Assembly (NCBI GenBank): GCA_009823395.1
Contig: CM020512.1
Coordinates: 12,573,405 to 12,637,404 of the forward strand
DNA: 64,000 nt
Source: Thamnaconus septentrionalis
Lineage: Eukaryota; Chordata; Actinopteri; Tetraodontiformes; Monacanthidae
Direction: 5' to 3'
In this document: one piece after another, positions 13,974 to 39,107 of the stretch
Position numbering within the stretch: the stretch's first letter is position 1
Layout of the letters: the number at the start of each line of letters is the position of its first letter
Program-made: the position numbers and the translations under genes
The notes under the pieces: generated by a model
Told to the model about the DNA's origin: nothing
The model's database searches: none
Seen by the model: the letters and a program-made list of their open reading frames with translations, nothing else

Positions 13974-13979
13974 AATAAA
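13974..13979 (+). promoter_or_regulatory. Candidate polyadenylation signal AATAAA (nol4l distal)
   Basis: Canonical AATAAA after a long U-rich region with no intervening gene. It lies before the repeat block starting at 14284. Assignment to nol4l is by position only. Confidence 0.4.
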
Positions 13980-14283
13980 CTAATGGAACAGTGTGCTATC
14001 CATCAGGCTGCACGAGTCATCTGTCCAGCTTGCGGCGCCCCCTGGAGGATCCCAGCCCAGACACACCAACGATCTCCTCTCTTGTTGTTCTATGAATTCT
14101 TTTAATTAAAATCCACGAACAGTCACTCTGTTGGTTGTGTATCTTCTGGACCGCCTCACAGAAACCTCGAAGCCTCTTTGCGGGCCCCAAGCCTTCCTTT
14201 AAAAACAGCTTAACCCAGCTCCTTCACCTGCTGTGCAGATATTTCCCAGTGTCCCCAGCGATGAGCAATAATTTAGTATAGAC

Positions 14284-14884
14284 CAGGCATGGGCAAACTA
14301 CGGCCCAGGAGCCATACGGGGTCCGTTAAGCTTTTTAATCCGGCCTGGAAAACTTGAAGAAATTATATTAATAGTAAGTGAGTCATGAAATGCCTGTATT
14401 TCATTCAGCTTTTTGACTGGTGGGGCACAGTGTGTGACAGAGTGACATAAGGACCGGAGCAGGAGCAGATGGATGGAGTGTTTTGGTGACCGACCTCGTA
14501 GGAGGAAAAAATATTTAATAGGATATTTATAAAACGTGCTTTAATGTCAATTGGAAATGAACAAAGTGTTACAACAAAATCAGTGTCTTTGAAGCCACAT
14601 GGTATTTAGCTCTTTATTGAAATGACTCTTAAAACACTGAAAATTTTGATGACGTACAGCAAGACCCTTGCTTTTTGTCAGGCATGGGCAAACTGCAGCC
14701 CGGGGGCCACATGCAGACCATTAACTTTTTTAATCCGGCCTGCCGAACTTGAAGAAATCATATTAATAGTCAGTAAGTCATAAAACAGCTTTATTTCATC
14801 CATTTTTTTCAGTTTAATTTTTTTCTGTCACATTTTAGAACTCATTGTGACCCCACGTGTCAAACAGTTTACCCAGCCCTGGTC
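14284..14884. mobile_element. hAT-like elements, family A, composite copy
   Basis: Starts with CAGGCATGGGCAAACT and contains a second start-like copy at 14681 (CAGGCATGGGCAAACTGC). It ends with sequence matching the inverted end (GTTTACCCAGCCCTGG). Ends of the form CAGGGGTGGGCAAAC are typical of fish hAT non-autonomous elements. Internal phrases 'ggagcaggagcagatgga' and 'acaaaatcagtgtct' recur in the other copies. Two copies appear to be joined or nested. Confidence 0.7.
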
Positions 14885-15389
14885 TAGACTACATTCTGAC
14901 TCCAAACTGGTTCTAACCGAGCGAACGGATCACTTATCCTCGCGAATCCAGCACTTCCTTCGCCTAAAACTTTACGCCGACTTTCGACCGAGTCATGTGA
15001 CCTCGGCGTTGCCACAGTAGCATAGAGGAAGAGGATTAGGATTAAAACTCTTTCATGTTGGATTTGGTTTCCTTCAACTTTACGATCAGATTGGACTGAA
15101 AACCTCAAGCTGCTGCAGGATGGAAGGAGGATTTTTACAGCCACAGGAAGTGACATCAAAGCCAACGGGTCACTGCAGGGAGCGAAGGAGCAAGAAAAAG
15201 TAAAAAATTAAAGAAATCAGTAAAAGTAAAACACAAAAAAAAAAACAAATAAAAAAACAAACAAACAAACAGCACCATCACTACCACCAGGGGGCACAAA
15301 ACTCCACATCACGTCGGATGCAGCCAGGAAGTGAGAGAAGCTGATGAGGAATTAACAATACAAAGTACCTGGTGTTTGTTTCACTGAAA

Positions 15390-15932
15390 CAGAAACAAGG
15401 AAAAACTCTGTTATGCAATTTAATTACAAAATAAATATGATTGTGATCAGATACAATTCATGTCAAAATGTATGTTTAATTACAGTCACTCGTAGAATTA
15501 TTCATGATCACAGTTTTAATTACAGGGGACCAATTTTTACCAAAAAGACTCGACTTTATGTTTAATCATTTACATTCTTTTTAAGCACCGTGCTTTTCCG
15601 TTTCCTTCCATAAAAGGAAGTGTAATACTATTCTGATGCTTCTGATTGGTTCTCTTGTGAAGTCGGGAACTGCAGCGCCCCCTACCACTCGGCTGAGTCG
15701 CCTCTTTCTGTTTAGAATGCAACTGAAAGTTGAACGCCGTCTGTCAGGCGTAAACAAGTGAGAACATTTATTCAAAATGTATAAAAGTAATCAAATGTAA
15801 TTAGTTACAGTACTTTAAAAAAAAAATACCATAACATATAATAGCAGTTACACTGATATTACATTTTCTATAAGGTAACTTGTAACTGTAACCAGATACA
15901 ATTGATGTAAAGTACTGTATCTTTCCAACATT

Positions 15933-15933
<1 letters not shown>
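15390..15933 (-). mobile_element. Dispersed repeat family E, minus-orientation copy
   Basis: Contains 'aattattcatgatcaca', 'cttctgattggttctc', 'gcagcgccccctaccact' and ends near 'ctttccaacattgc'. The same succession occurs at 60745-61222 and, reverse-complemented, at 39108-39540 (starting 'gtgttgggaagactac'). Partial copies are at 16990-17400, 26228-26333 plus 27151-27300, and 28568-28800. It is a dispersed non-coding repeat with 'gtgttgggaag' ends. I cannot name the family. Confidence 0.7.

Positions 15934-15996
<63 letters not shown>
15934..15996. repeat. (CT)n microsatellite upstream of srms
   Basis: About 63 bp of pure CT, ending roughly 480 bp before the srms start codon. It may lie in the promoter or 5' UTR; no function can be shown. 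Confidence 0.95.
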
Positions 15997-15998
<2 letters not shown>

Positions 15999-16475
15999 TG
16001 CGCAGGTGTGTGTGTGAGTGACTCTCTACCTGCCCCGCGGACTGAACTAGACACACCTGGAGCTGCTCGCGGCTCACACTCTCTGACCCGGTTAACCCGG
16101 TTCCGGTTCCGGTCCCGGTCCTCCCGGGACCTCTCCGGCCGGCAAAACCGTCCCAGTCACTGCGGGGCCGTCGCGCACTCACTCCCGCTTCTCGCTTCCG
16201 CATTCCGCTCGGCCCCGAAGGCGTGGAGTCGCTGAGCCGCCCGCTGCGGACCGACGGAACCGGTTCCTCCGGATAATCTGCCGCCGCTTGCCGCCGCCGC
16301 CGCTGCTGCTGCTGCTGCTGCTGCAGGCGGGCGGGGGCACCATGTTCCCAGGCAGCGAGCGGCTGCGGGCTGCGGGCTGCGGGCTGACTACCGGCCGGAC
16401 CTCGGCGCACTGACTAGCGAATCCAGCAGCTCCAGCAGCAGGGAAGCGGGAAGCCTCCCCTCCATGTCCCCAGGG

Positions 16476-24571
<8,096 letters not shown>

Positions 24572-25927
24572 GCCCCCTGGGGGTCAGAGGTCAAACGGGG
24601 TCACAGCGAGCGGACCCACCTGACGACCTGACACGGCATTGTGTGTTGTTCCTTGTCATGTGCCACAACAGTCAATCAGGTCGTCCTTCTGTGGGGGAGG
24701 CGGGGCTAAAACTGAAGCCTAATGTGCAATAACATAGTGCTAATGTAGCGCGACTGAACGCTGATTGGTGCTGGCGCAGTGTCATGTTGGCAGGCAGCTG
24801 ATCAATCGGCTGAAATGTCCGTCAGCCAATCAGCTTCTTTGCTGCTTGCTGTCGGCCAATCAGCTGCCAGCTCCCCCTCCAGTCAGACTCGGGGGGGAGG
24901 GGCTGCTGTCTTACTGACTTATGCACAAGAGGGTTAAGGCCACACCCATTTGAAAATGATGCTGGACTGTAAAGGAGATTAGCTTAGCTTAGCTTGGCAT
25001 GGAGGCTAGAAGCAATGGAGGCCGAAACCGCCACTGATCTCAAACCGATCTAAACTGAAGCTAACTGCTCGCGCGAGCAGTGAGTGAGGCCGCGTTATTC
25101 GGCCGTGAAGAAAAAAAGAAACACAATTATTAGCATGTTAGCACATTTAGCCTGTCATGGACCCGAAGAGAGGGGCACTGGCTGACCTACCTCCCAATGG
25201 TGGACACAATAAACCTGTCGTTGCCTGATGTCACAATGTTCCCCCTCCATCCTGAAGTTTTTTTTTTTTTTGTTTTTTTAATGAAGTTTCCCCAGCTCAC
25301 AGCGGCCCCGCCTGGCCACACGCCACCACTGCACGTCCCACCACTCAACCAGCCTGGATGCCACACCAAGTCTCTTTCACACTGTCGACCAACACCAGTA
25401 ACACCAGTGACGACTGGAGTGCCTATATGTTTACACTGCAGACTGACTGTCTGCACACTGACTGCACAGCCAATCAGCCACGAGGTGGGAGGGGCAACAC
25501 TGCAATGCAACCTAACTAGTGATGCAACGTTTTGTCGTCTTTTTATGCATGAAGTTTTGAGCAGAAGAAGAAGAAGCCAAGTTGTGGAAACTGGAGCCAT
25601 AATGAGCAGTGAGTGGTTTTAATGTTTGGCCACCAAACACTGATGATGATCATGATGATGATAAATAATAAAGTATTTGAAGTTTTGTTCTAAAATTATG
25701 CTTTTTTTTTTTTTTACATCATTACAAAGTAACACACGAGTGTGTCCCTTGATATTCACATCAGTGTACACACCGAAAGTGAATACATTGATTTGATGCA
25801 CTGATATCATTTTCTTATTATTTTGCAATATTATATGCAAAATAATGTATTTTTATTTTTCTGCAGTTTGAATCCTCCCTCTCATGATTTACAATGGTTC
25901 CGTCCAAAACAACCCACATCTCCACTG

Positions 25928-25969
<42 letters not shown>

Positions 25970-26227
25970 ACGTGTGTGCGTGCATGTGTGTGTGCTTCAG
26001 TCAGTCTTCACTCAGATACTCTTAATATTTCACTGATCTGATCACAGAACATGGTTGTCATCACAATAGATCTGTACCTATTTCCAGAATTCACAAATTG
26101 GTGTCAACTTGCAAAAAAAAGGAAAAGAAAAAAAAATTAGGTGTGTGTGATTTAGCGACCTCTGGTGGTCGGAAAGCACATTGTTGACAGTGTTTCCCCG
26201 ACGTTCCACTCCCCGAATAAGAATAAC
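24572..26227. other. srms 3' UTR and intergenic sequence
   Basis: Follows the srms TAG. AATAAA motifs at 25208-25213 and 25667-25672 are candidate polyadenylation signals for srms. There is a CA tract at 25930-25967. No other gene is supported. Confidence 0.5.
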
Positions 26228-27300
26228 CAGTGTTGGGAAGATTACTTTACCAATGTAATTTGTTACATTAACTTGTAATATACATTATTACAAGTTAACC
26301 CATTACATTTTTAAATACTTTACTACGTAAGCGCATTGCTGCCACCCTAGAAAAAAAAAAAAAACAGGGCTCAGTATCACGTTATAACGTGATACTTTCA
26401 CGTTTTTACGTGATAATTTTTTACGTTTTAACGTAAATGTATCACCTTTTAACGTGATACTTTCGCGTTAAAACTTGATAATTTTCGCGTTTTTACGTGA
26501 TAATGTTCACATAATTTCATAATGAATCCAAACTAAATGGAGTGAGGCAAACGGAGGCACCATGTCATGTCTCGTCTGCATGATTAAACTGTATTTTAAA
26601 CTTGGTTTGAGGCATGGTGAGATCTTCAATTTATTAAGCACCATCGATGAAATTAAAATAAGTTTGCGTACTTTGAGGAGGATTTTGAGATGTATGTGTT
26701 GGAACTCGCAGCTCGTCCATAGTTGGAGGGAAATACTTGATACCGTTTCTTTCGTTAATCACTTTGCTTTATTATATATATCACATGAAAACTTTCGTGG
26801 ACAGAGCTCTTCTTTCACGGTATCGAAACATCCCATAATACAACAGAGAACAACAAAACGTGCTCATACACTTTATTGGCGTTAGTGGATCATGTGACCC
26901 CCACTGGCTGCTTAACTTCAAAATAAAATCATAAAACAAAAAAAATAATATGAGAACATACAAAATCCAACAGTAATGGATTGTATTGTAGGAAGAATGA
27001 ATCCGACCCGATTGAAGTTGCGTCGTTTTCTCATTGATTCATCTCATCCTAATTTTCACATTATAACGTGAAAATGATCACGTAAAAACATGAAACTATC
27101 ACGTTATAACGTGATACTGAGCCCTGTTTTTTTTCTAGGGTGGCAGCAATACGCTTCTGTACTTTACAATGTACTTTACTAATTAATGACTTTATCAAAG
27201 TTACATTTAAATTTTCATTGCCCTTCTAGATTGTGGATGTAGGAATGACTATTGAAATTTGAAGAGTGTGACAATCAGCTCTGGTCTCCACTAACTGATT
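26228..27300. mobile_element. Family E repeat split by a younger insertion
   Basis: The left part ('cagtgttgggaagattac' onward, about 26228-26333) and the right part ('ctttatcaaagttacattt', about 27151-27300) together resemble the continuous family E copy at 39108-39300. The 26334-27150 inverted-repeat element sits between them, indicating nested insertion. Boundaries are approximate. Confidence 0.6.
26334..27150 (+). mobile_element. Inverted-repeat DNA transposon with palindromic ends and HTH remnant
   Basis: The ends are long near-perfect inverted repeats (26334-26394 and about 27097-27150). They read ATTGCTGCCACCCTAG, then an A-run (14 A left, 8 T right), then CAGGGCTCAGTATCACG and the palindrome CACGTTATAACGTG. 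More copies and variants of the ACGTGATA motif follow inside the left end to about 26510 and precede the right end from 27060. The interior frame at 26562-26885 (107 aa) begins as a transposase-like helix-turn-helix (YFKLGLRHGEIFNLLS, then ISLRTLRRILR) but is short and has no DDE core. Known context: similar HTH starts occur in integrase-core transposases of fish and invertebrates. This copy is therefore probably defective. Superfamily not assigned. Confidence 0.8.
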
Positions 27301-27731
27301 GCAACTATGTTTGTCTTGTCATTAAATTGCCTCACGACGTTATAGACGTCACTCGTTGTGAATAGCTAAGTTCATGGTTCATGCAAGTCATGTTTTACTG
27401 AGGTATTTTTAGCTCGCCATACAGGTGTGGGCGACCTGGAGTGACGTCACAACCGACTGCCGGCCAAGCCAGCCTCGGGAGCAGCTGTGGCACGATGATG
27501 CGCGCTGCGCAGGCGGAGTTGTGTGTGCTGTGTTGCATTGTGTCGTGTCCTCAAGTGTTACCGTCAGGAATAAGTGTTAGTCAGTGTCACTGTGAAACTG
27601 ATTGTTGCAAGTACGCATTCCGCGGATTCCCGGCGCGCCGCCACGTCTACCGACCCGTCCGACAGGTGCGTCCGGACCCCAGCGCCACCGCTCGGCCTGC
27701 CGGGGAGGGGAGCGCCTTTGATGGGCGCCCA

Positions 27732-33103
<5,372 letters not shown>

Positions 33104-33479
33104 CGGCCACGGCGGCCACCAGGGGGCGGCTGTGAGTCGGACAACGAGCGGAGAGCTGCAGCCAAAACGACTGGACGCGCTGGAAGTGCTTGTTGTCAGA
33201 TGCTGAACTTGGACATTTTTTCCAAGTAGTTTAGTTCTTACCTCGATAATCTGAAGACAACATCGACACCATCGTTTTTTCCCGCGGAAACACACACCGG
33301 GGCGACACCGTTTACAGCGGATCGACACGCTGAGAACGATCAGACGCCGTGTGTCGATCTGCTGCCCGCAGTATGACCTTTGGCCAGCAGAGGGAAGCAT
33401 AGCCACAACAGTCCGGTCCGTCGACCTCAACATAATGTGAAAATAAGAATATGACATTAAATGATGCTGTGGGTCTGTC

Positions 33480-33561
<82 letters not shown>

Positions 33562-33816
33562 TGCGCGCGCGCGCGCGGGAAAGAGTGAGTCACTCCTTAG
33601 ACTCTGTCCACATTTATTTGACTCAGTGAAGGCATATACAGAAAAATCTTTTTAACCATTTTTTTTTTAGGATTAGCATTAGCACTAACTCATGCTGCTA
33701 ATGCTGCTAACACTAACGAGGGGAAAGTTTCTGTTGAGTTGAGTCACCTGTGGTACCAGAGTTGAAAAAAGAGAGAAACTGATTCACAGGTGTCACAGCC
33801 AGGACAGGAAACTATA

Positions 33817-33854
<38 letters not shown>

Positions 33855-34260
33855 CCAGTTCACCCAGTTCAGCTGCTTCTGTGTCATGTCACGTCAGGTC
33901 GGTTGGTGAAAGTTGTGGCCCAGTTAGCCGTGCTATAACCCAGTTTGCCCATGATTAAACAAGCTGAAGCAAAACCTGCTAGCTCCCAGTGCTAGCACGC
34001 CAGTCAAGGCGTGTTGAGGTGCTTTACGTTGTTGCGTGTTGTGTTTGTTGCGAAGACAGGAGAAGTAGGTCAGACGGACTTCTGGCTGGTTCAGCAGGTT
34101 CGAGCCACAAACTTCCTACACTATTGCACCGTGCTTACACACTGGGCACCAGGGGGCGCTCTCCTCTGGTTGGGTGGATGATGTCACAAAGTGCAACATT
34201 CTGCCATGAGGCTATCATAGTGGCTGGTTGTGTAACTGCTGGAAAGCGTCCCCACGCATC
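33104..34260. other. ptk6 3' UTR and downstream sequence
   Basis: Follows the ptk6 TGA. ATTAAA at 33456-33461 is a plausible polyadenylation signal, just before a GT tract of about 85 bp (33484-33568). A second GT tract is at about 33821-33852. No gene is supported. Confidence 0.5.
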
Positions 34261-34264
34261 TCCT

Positions 34265-34562
34265 GTGGGAGATGCTGCTGCTTGAGCTGCTGGAGCTGGA
34301 GCTGCTGCTGCAGGAGCTGCTAGACCTGCTAGAGCTGGAGCTGGAACTGGAGCTACTGCTGGAGCTGCTGGAGCTGGAGCTGCAAGAGCTGAAGCTGCAG
34401 GAGCTTCTTCTGCTGCTGCTGTTGCTGCTGCTGCTGCTGGAGCTGCTGGATCTTCTGCTGCTGTTGCTGCTGCTTGAGCTGCTGGAGCTGGAGCTGGAGC
34501 TGGAGCTACTGCTGGAGCTGCTGGAGCTGGAGCTGCAAGAGCTGAAGCTGCAGGAGCTTCTT

Positions 34563-34598
<36 letters not shown>

Positions 34599-34650
34599 CT
34601 GGAGCTGCTGGATCTTCTGCTGCTGTTGCTGCTGCTGGAGCTGTAGCTGC
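34265..34650. repeat. CTG/GAGCTG compound repeat array, tandemly duplicated
   Basis: Imperfect CTG and GAGCTG units organised as a larger duplicated block: the run 'gctgcaagagctgaagctgc' occurs at about 34378 and again about 165 bp later. The + strand is open as a Leu/Glu-rich frame (34272-34646). The - strand reads mainly Gln/Leu but contains stops. No splice sites or conserved flanks support a protein. Confidence 0.85.
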
Positions 34651-35293
34651 AGGACAGCCAGAGGTGTCTGGGCCTGTGGTCGTTGCTCCTCAGCCTGCCG
34701 GCAGAGGGAGACAAAGATCTCCGGTGAAGGTCCAGACCTCCTTTTTCCTGCTGCTCCAGTCAACTTTGTGCGGAGTGACCATTGATGCCGACTTTCCAGG
34801 AGCGTCGGCCACTACCTGCTCCCGACTGCGCAGTTTGGAGGCCGAGAGGGGGCAGTGACACACTGACATACATTCCTGCTGCTGCTGCTGCTGCTGAAAG
34901 TGTGTCAGATATAAATAAAGTTCCAGTGGATTGTCAGCTGTTGTTGATGACAGCTCAGCCACTCAAGTCTTTTCCTGGTTCTTCAGCTGTTCCACAGGTG
35001 GTGAAAAGACGTCCAGGTGTTATGTCCACCTGAGACCACGCCTCCTCCAGTACAAGCAGCTCAGGGAATCTGGATTGTTGTTGCTTCAAATCCCCCTCTC
35101 TCTACTTTTTTCCTGGAACTTAATACCATTAATATCATAATTCTATCCTTTGTTAACTTTGAATTTCTGGAGGTCCATGATGTCACATTGTGACATCACA
35201 GAGTTGCTGCCCTGTGATTGGCTGATGAGATATATGTGGCTGAGGAGGTGAACCGGTCATCATGTGACGCTGCTGCTGTGTGGCTGCTGATGA

Positions 35294-35327
<34 letters not shown>

Positions 35328-35546
35328 ACTGATGTGATTTGAAGGTTCTTTTCTAGGTTCTTTCTGATCTTGGTTTGCTGTCAGAAGCTGCGGCTCAACA
35401 ATGAAAACTACCACAAAAGAAGACCAGGATGGAGGACGTGAGTCAGCACCGGCCACATGGTTTGATTGACAGGCGCTGTCTGCATGACGGTGGAGGCCTG
35501 CCAGTTACCTCACTGTGAACTCTGACCTACTCCCCGTATCGCGGTC

Positions 35547-36070
35547 ATGGAGGAGCTAAAACTGGCTGTGGTGAGTCTGCAAGATATTGTAGACAGCCAG
35601 CGACTCCGCATCCCTACCAGGCCCCCATTGGTCAAGAGCTAAGCCCCGCCCCCTGCCAGGCTCCCCACTGGCCCAGAACTAAGCCCCCCCTTTTCTACTC
35701 CCCCACTGGCCTAGAGCTAAGTCCCGCCCCCCTGAGTCCCGCCCCTCAGAGGGGACGCAAACAAGTTGGAGTGGTCCACCTCCAGTGAAGCTGCAAACGC
35801 TGCAGAGAACATCAGGACCTGAAGAGCTGGAGGTGGGTGTTACCATGACGACAGCTACTCTTCACCTCCTTCACCTCCTTCTTCTCCTCCTCCATCTTCT
35901 CTTCCTCCTTCACCTTCTCATCTCTTTCTTCCTCACCTCAACCCTTTTATCTATTCATTTTCGTTTCATTCTTTCTTCTGTTTTTTCTATACTTTTCTCT
36001 CTGCTTTTCCTCTTGTCTGATTTTCTGTCTCCTTCCTGTTTTTCTTCTTCTCTTTTCTTGACAGTTACTT

Positions 36071-36122
<52 letters not shown>

Positions 36123-37278
36123 TGTGTCTAAACTTTCACCTACATTATACTGATAGATTGTTTAAAGATTTGATTGTTGGTTGACGGTGTTCTGGCTGTT
36201 TACTGACTGTTTATTGTGGTTTCCTGTCTTTTTTGATGGTTTTTTGACTCTGTTTTTCAGACTGTTTCAGGTGGTTTTCAAACTGTTTGTGATGGCATTT
36301 TCATTGTTTCAGACTGTTTCTGATGGTTTGCTCACCGTTTCTAGTGGTTTTCTGACTGTTTTGATGGTTTTCTGGCAGTTTTTGACTGTTTCCACACAGT
36401 GAGACGAGCAGCTCTGCAGGTTCAAAAATGCTCAGAAACCATCGCTCGAGGGAGAGGAATTATCTCCTGAACACACATTGCTATCAGGCAGCGAGCAGAT
36501 GCTGCAGGCAGACATCGACCCAGTTGTGGCAGTTGGTCAGAGACAACAGTTGCCTCCAGTGTTTATTTACAAAGAAGTGGCAGGACCTTCCAGCAGGGCG
36601 GAGCTAGGCGGCGGCTGCGTGGCTCAGCATTGCCCCCTGTCTGTCAGGCATTGCAACAGCACAAGTCAAACCCTGACCGTTTGCCTTTCCCGAAAAAGCA
36701 ACTATAATCTAAAGCTAACTAGGCTAAATCAACAGAGGCAGCAGCAGCATGGGCTCTTTCTGCCAGTTCACCCCGTTCACCCAGTTCAGCTGCTGACTCA
36801 CCAGTGGGGCAGAGGGGAACTCAACACCGATCGACCATCGTCACACACGCACACACACACACACGCATACACACACACTTTCTAATAATAGCCACACCAG
36901 TGGGCAGGTTAAACAGTGTTCTCCCACCAGTCCAGTAGGAGGGTTTGAATCAAACTTGGCGGCTGCCAGGTGAAAATTGCATTTCAGACGCAGTTCCAGC
37001 CTCCCGCCACCAGGAGGCTCCACCCACCTCCTCACCTTGTTTCTGCTACTTGGTTCCATCCATGGGCGACGCTAGTACCCCAAAAATTACTCAGCACTCA
37101 CAAAAGTTGTGCTGAAAAGTTTAATTTGCTCCAGTAATGTCCAAGAACGAGACAACTTTGTAGTTCAGATATAAAATATTTTCATATAATTCAAATGAAA
37201 CCGCCCCCCAACCCTTGCAAATGGTTGAGAGAGAGCGCACTAAGAACCATGTGAGGAAACATCATCATAAAAGAAAAT

Positions 37279-37314
<36 letters not shown>

Positions 37315-38322
37315 GAAGTGGTGGTCATGACCAGTGTCAACTCGCCCGCCTGCTTGCTGGCCCGCAACCGTTTCTACCGAGGTGAGTGACTAAGAAACGA
37401 CACACAACATTCACTGACGCACAAAAACACTGCCAGGGGACAACAGGGGAAAACTTCCGGTTTAAACTGGTTTTCTGTCCCACTGAGCTGGTTTTATTAT
37501 CTGGGTGCATCGCTGCTGGAACGAGATTAACTTAGCAACAGCCAACCAGCTGTCAGCTCTCAGTTTTTCTGGACCCAACTGGTCCATCAAAATCAAAAGT
37601 CAGATCAGAGGTCACATCGAAGGTCACATCAGAGGTCACATCATTGAAGCAGGAGGTCAAACTCCTCTCGACGTCATCTCGCCCGCTACTCACCTGAGCT
37701 CGCGGTCTGGCTGCCACCTGTTCCACCCCCTGCACGCTCCTCTTCTTCACCCACTCCTGCTGTCTTCTTCCTCAGACTCGGCCCCTGGAGGCCCAGAGCA
37801 GAACAAGGCCAGCAGCCTCGTCAGATGCAGGCGGGTCACCCTGTGCATGGCCATTGTCCCGCCACCCGGTAAGCATGCACATACACACACAGACACACAC
37901 AATCGTTAGATCTGAACAATAAAAACATTCTGGATAATCAAAGACTCAAACTGGTTCCACTGGAACTAATTCCAGTTACGATTAACTGTTAACTGTTCGT
38001 GGAGCGATGAAGTGGAGTTGGAGTTAGTGGAGCGATGAAGCAGAGGAGGAGGAGGAAGAGAAGGAGAAGAAGAAGAAAAAGAAGAAGATGGTGATGATTG
38101 ATGGGAAAAAATGCCATTAACAGCGAATTCAACATGCTACAAAGTGTCAAATCTCCAGTTTGAATGTGATTTATCTGGTGTTATTTCTTTTGTTTCAAAA
38201 CGTTTTCTGTGGTTTCCAGGCGGCGTCACATGCAAACGATTGTGGGTCCATATCGTCCTGGGCTCCTCCTGGTCCTCCTCCCTTCACTTCTCCACCTCCA
38301 AGCGGACCAGGCCTGCTGACCG
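35547..38322 (+). CDS. Unrecognised candidate multi-exon gene (low confidence)
   Basis: Exon-like segments with canonical splice sites and matching phase lie at 35547-35570 (MEELKLAV), 35806-35832 (weak acceptor), 37315-37381, 37776-37868 and 38220-38322. The strongest pair is 37315-37381, reading VVVMTSVNSPACLLARNRFY, joined in phase 1 to 37776-37868 (SAPGGPEQNK then CMAIVPPP). The first and last segments are weaker. The last is open in two frames, one of them Pro-rich, and no stop or terminal exon was found. I do not recognise the product. Any real gene may extend beyond these segments. The region lies between ptk6 and ppdpf, where I recall no human gene. It could be a lineage-specific gene, a decayed gene or chance. 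Confidence 0.25.
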
Positions 38323-38862
38323 GTATGTCAAGTAGCGCAAAACGAGCGCTCCCTCTAGGGTCGAAGGACCGAGATGGTGTGATTTTCCACAGCTGCTCAG
38401 AATTGGACAGACTTCAGTGAGAAGACAATGGTGCTTGGTTGCAATGGTGGAAAAACACTCCACAAGACTTTTCACATCTTTAGTTTTACAGATGGATTTT
38501 TCGCTCGAGTGCGACGAGATGTTGTGTTGCTTTTGCGACTCTGCGTGTGCGATGTTTCCTGCTGCTGCTGCTGCTGCTGCTGCTGTGGAAACAGCGACGT
38601 GACTGAGGACGATGGTAACAAAACTCTGTGGGGATTGATGAGGTCTGACTGGAGGTGAGACGGTCTGAGAGACAGCAGAGACGAAGAGCAGGAAGTGCAG
38701 GAATCATGAGGACAATCATTGATAGCGTTACTGCTGCTGCTGGAATCTCATCCATCATCACCAGGCGCAACAGGTGTCTCACTCCTCCGTCATTCTGGCC
38801 AATCAGTGACCTGGAAAAAGTGCTGCGTGGACAGCAAACAATGTTCAGCCTTTTAACACCGC

Positions 38863-38863
<1 letters not shown>

Positions 38864-38904
<41 letters not shown>

Positions 38905-38930
38905 AGGGGGGGGGGGGGGGGGGGGGTGGG
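38864..38930. repeat. (GT)n followed by a long G homopolymer
   Basis: A GT tract is followed at about 38902-38927 by GGGA and then a run of about 20 G, ending TGGG. A further GT tract lies at 39042-39093. Such runs are prone to assembly error. Confidence 0.9.
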
Positions 38931-39040
38931 TTGTTGTTTGTCTTTCCTGTGTTTCATAGAAACACACAGAGAGACACTGGAGTGTACCTGCTTACATAAA
39001 CCCACTTTGTGGTCAAATGGGGGGAAACTGTTGGCGTCAG

Positions 39041-39095
<55 letters not shown>

Positions 39096-39107
39096 CTAGT
39101 GGTCTTC

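Larger units (their letters stand above)
9442..13990 (+). other. nol4l: Probable nol4l 3' untranslated region
   Basis: Begins immediately after the TGA stop and holds no supported gene for about 4.5 kb. It is T/A-rich with many homopolymers, CA tracts (9461-9510, 10008-10052, 12944-12980), a GAGT/GA tract (10160-10213), a Pumilio-type motif TGTAAATA at 10111-10118 and a 31-bp tandem array at 12325-12479. A canonical AATAAA at 13974-13979 is a plausible distal polyadenylation signal. No splice-like coding block was seen. The UTR's extent is inferred; RNA-seq coverage would settle it. Confidence 0.5.

Noticed and set aside
27441..27731. N-terminal extension of the ptk6 frame from ATG 27441
   Set aside because: The extension has no kinase-family similarity and contains a plausible 5' UTR donor near 27664. 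MEECLRSACPC parallels srms.
34272..34646. 124-codon Leu/Glu-rich frame as a leucine-zipper-like protein
   Set aside because: It is built from CTG/GAGCTG units with no conserved flanks. It is reported as a repeat, not a gene.
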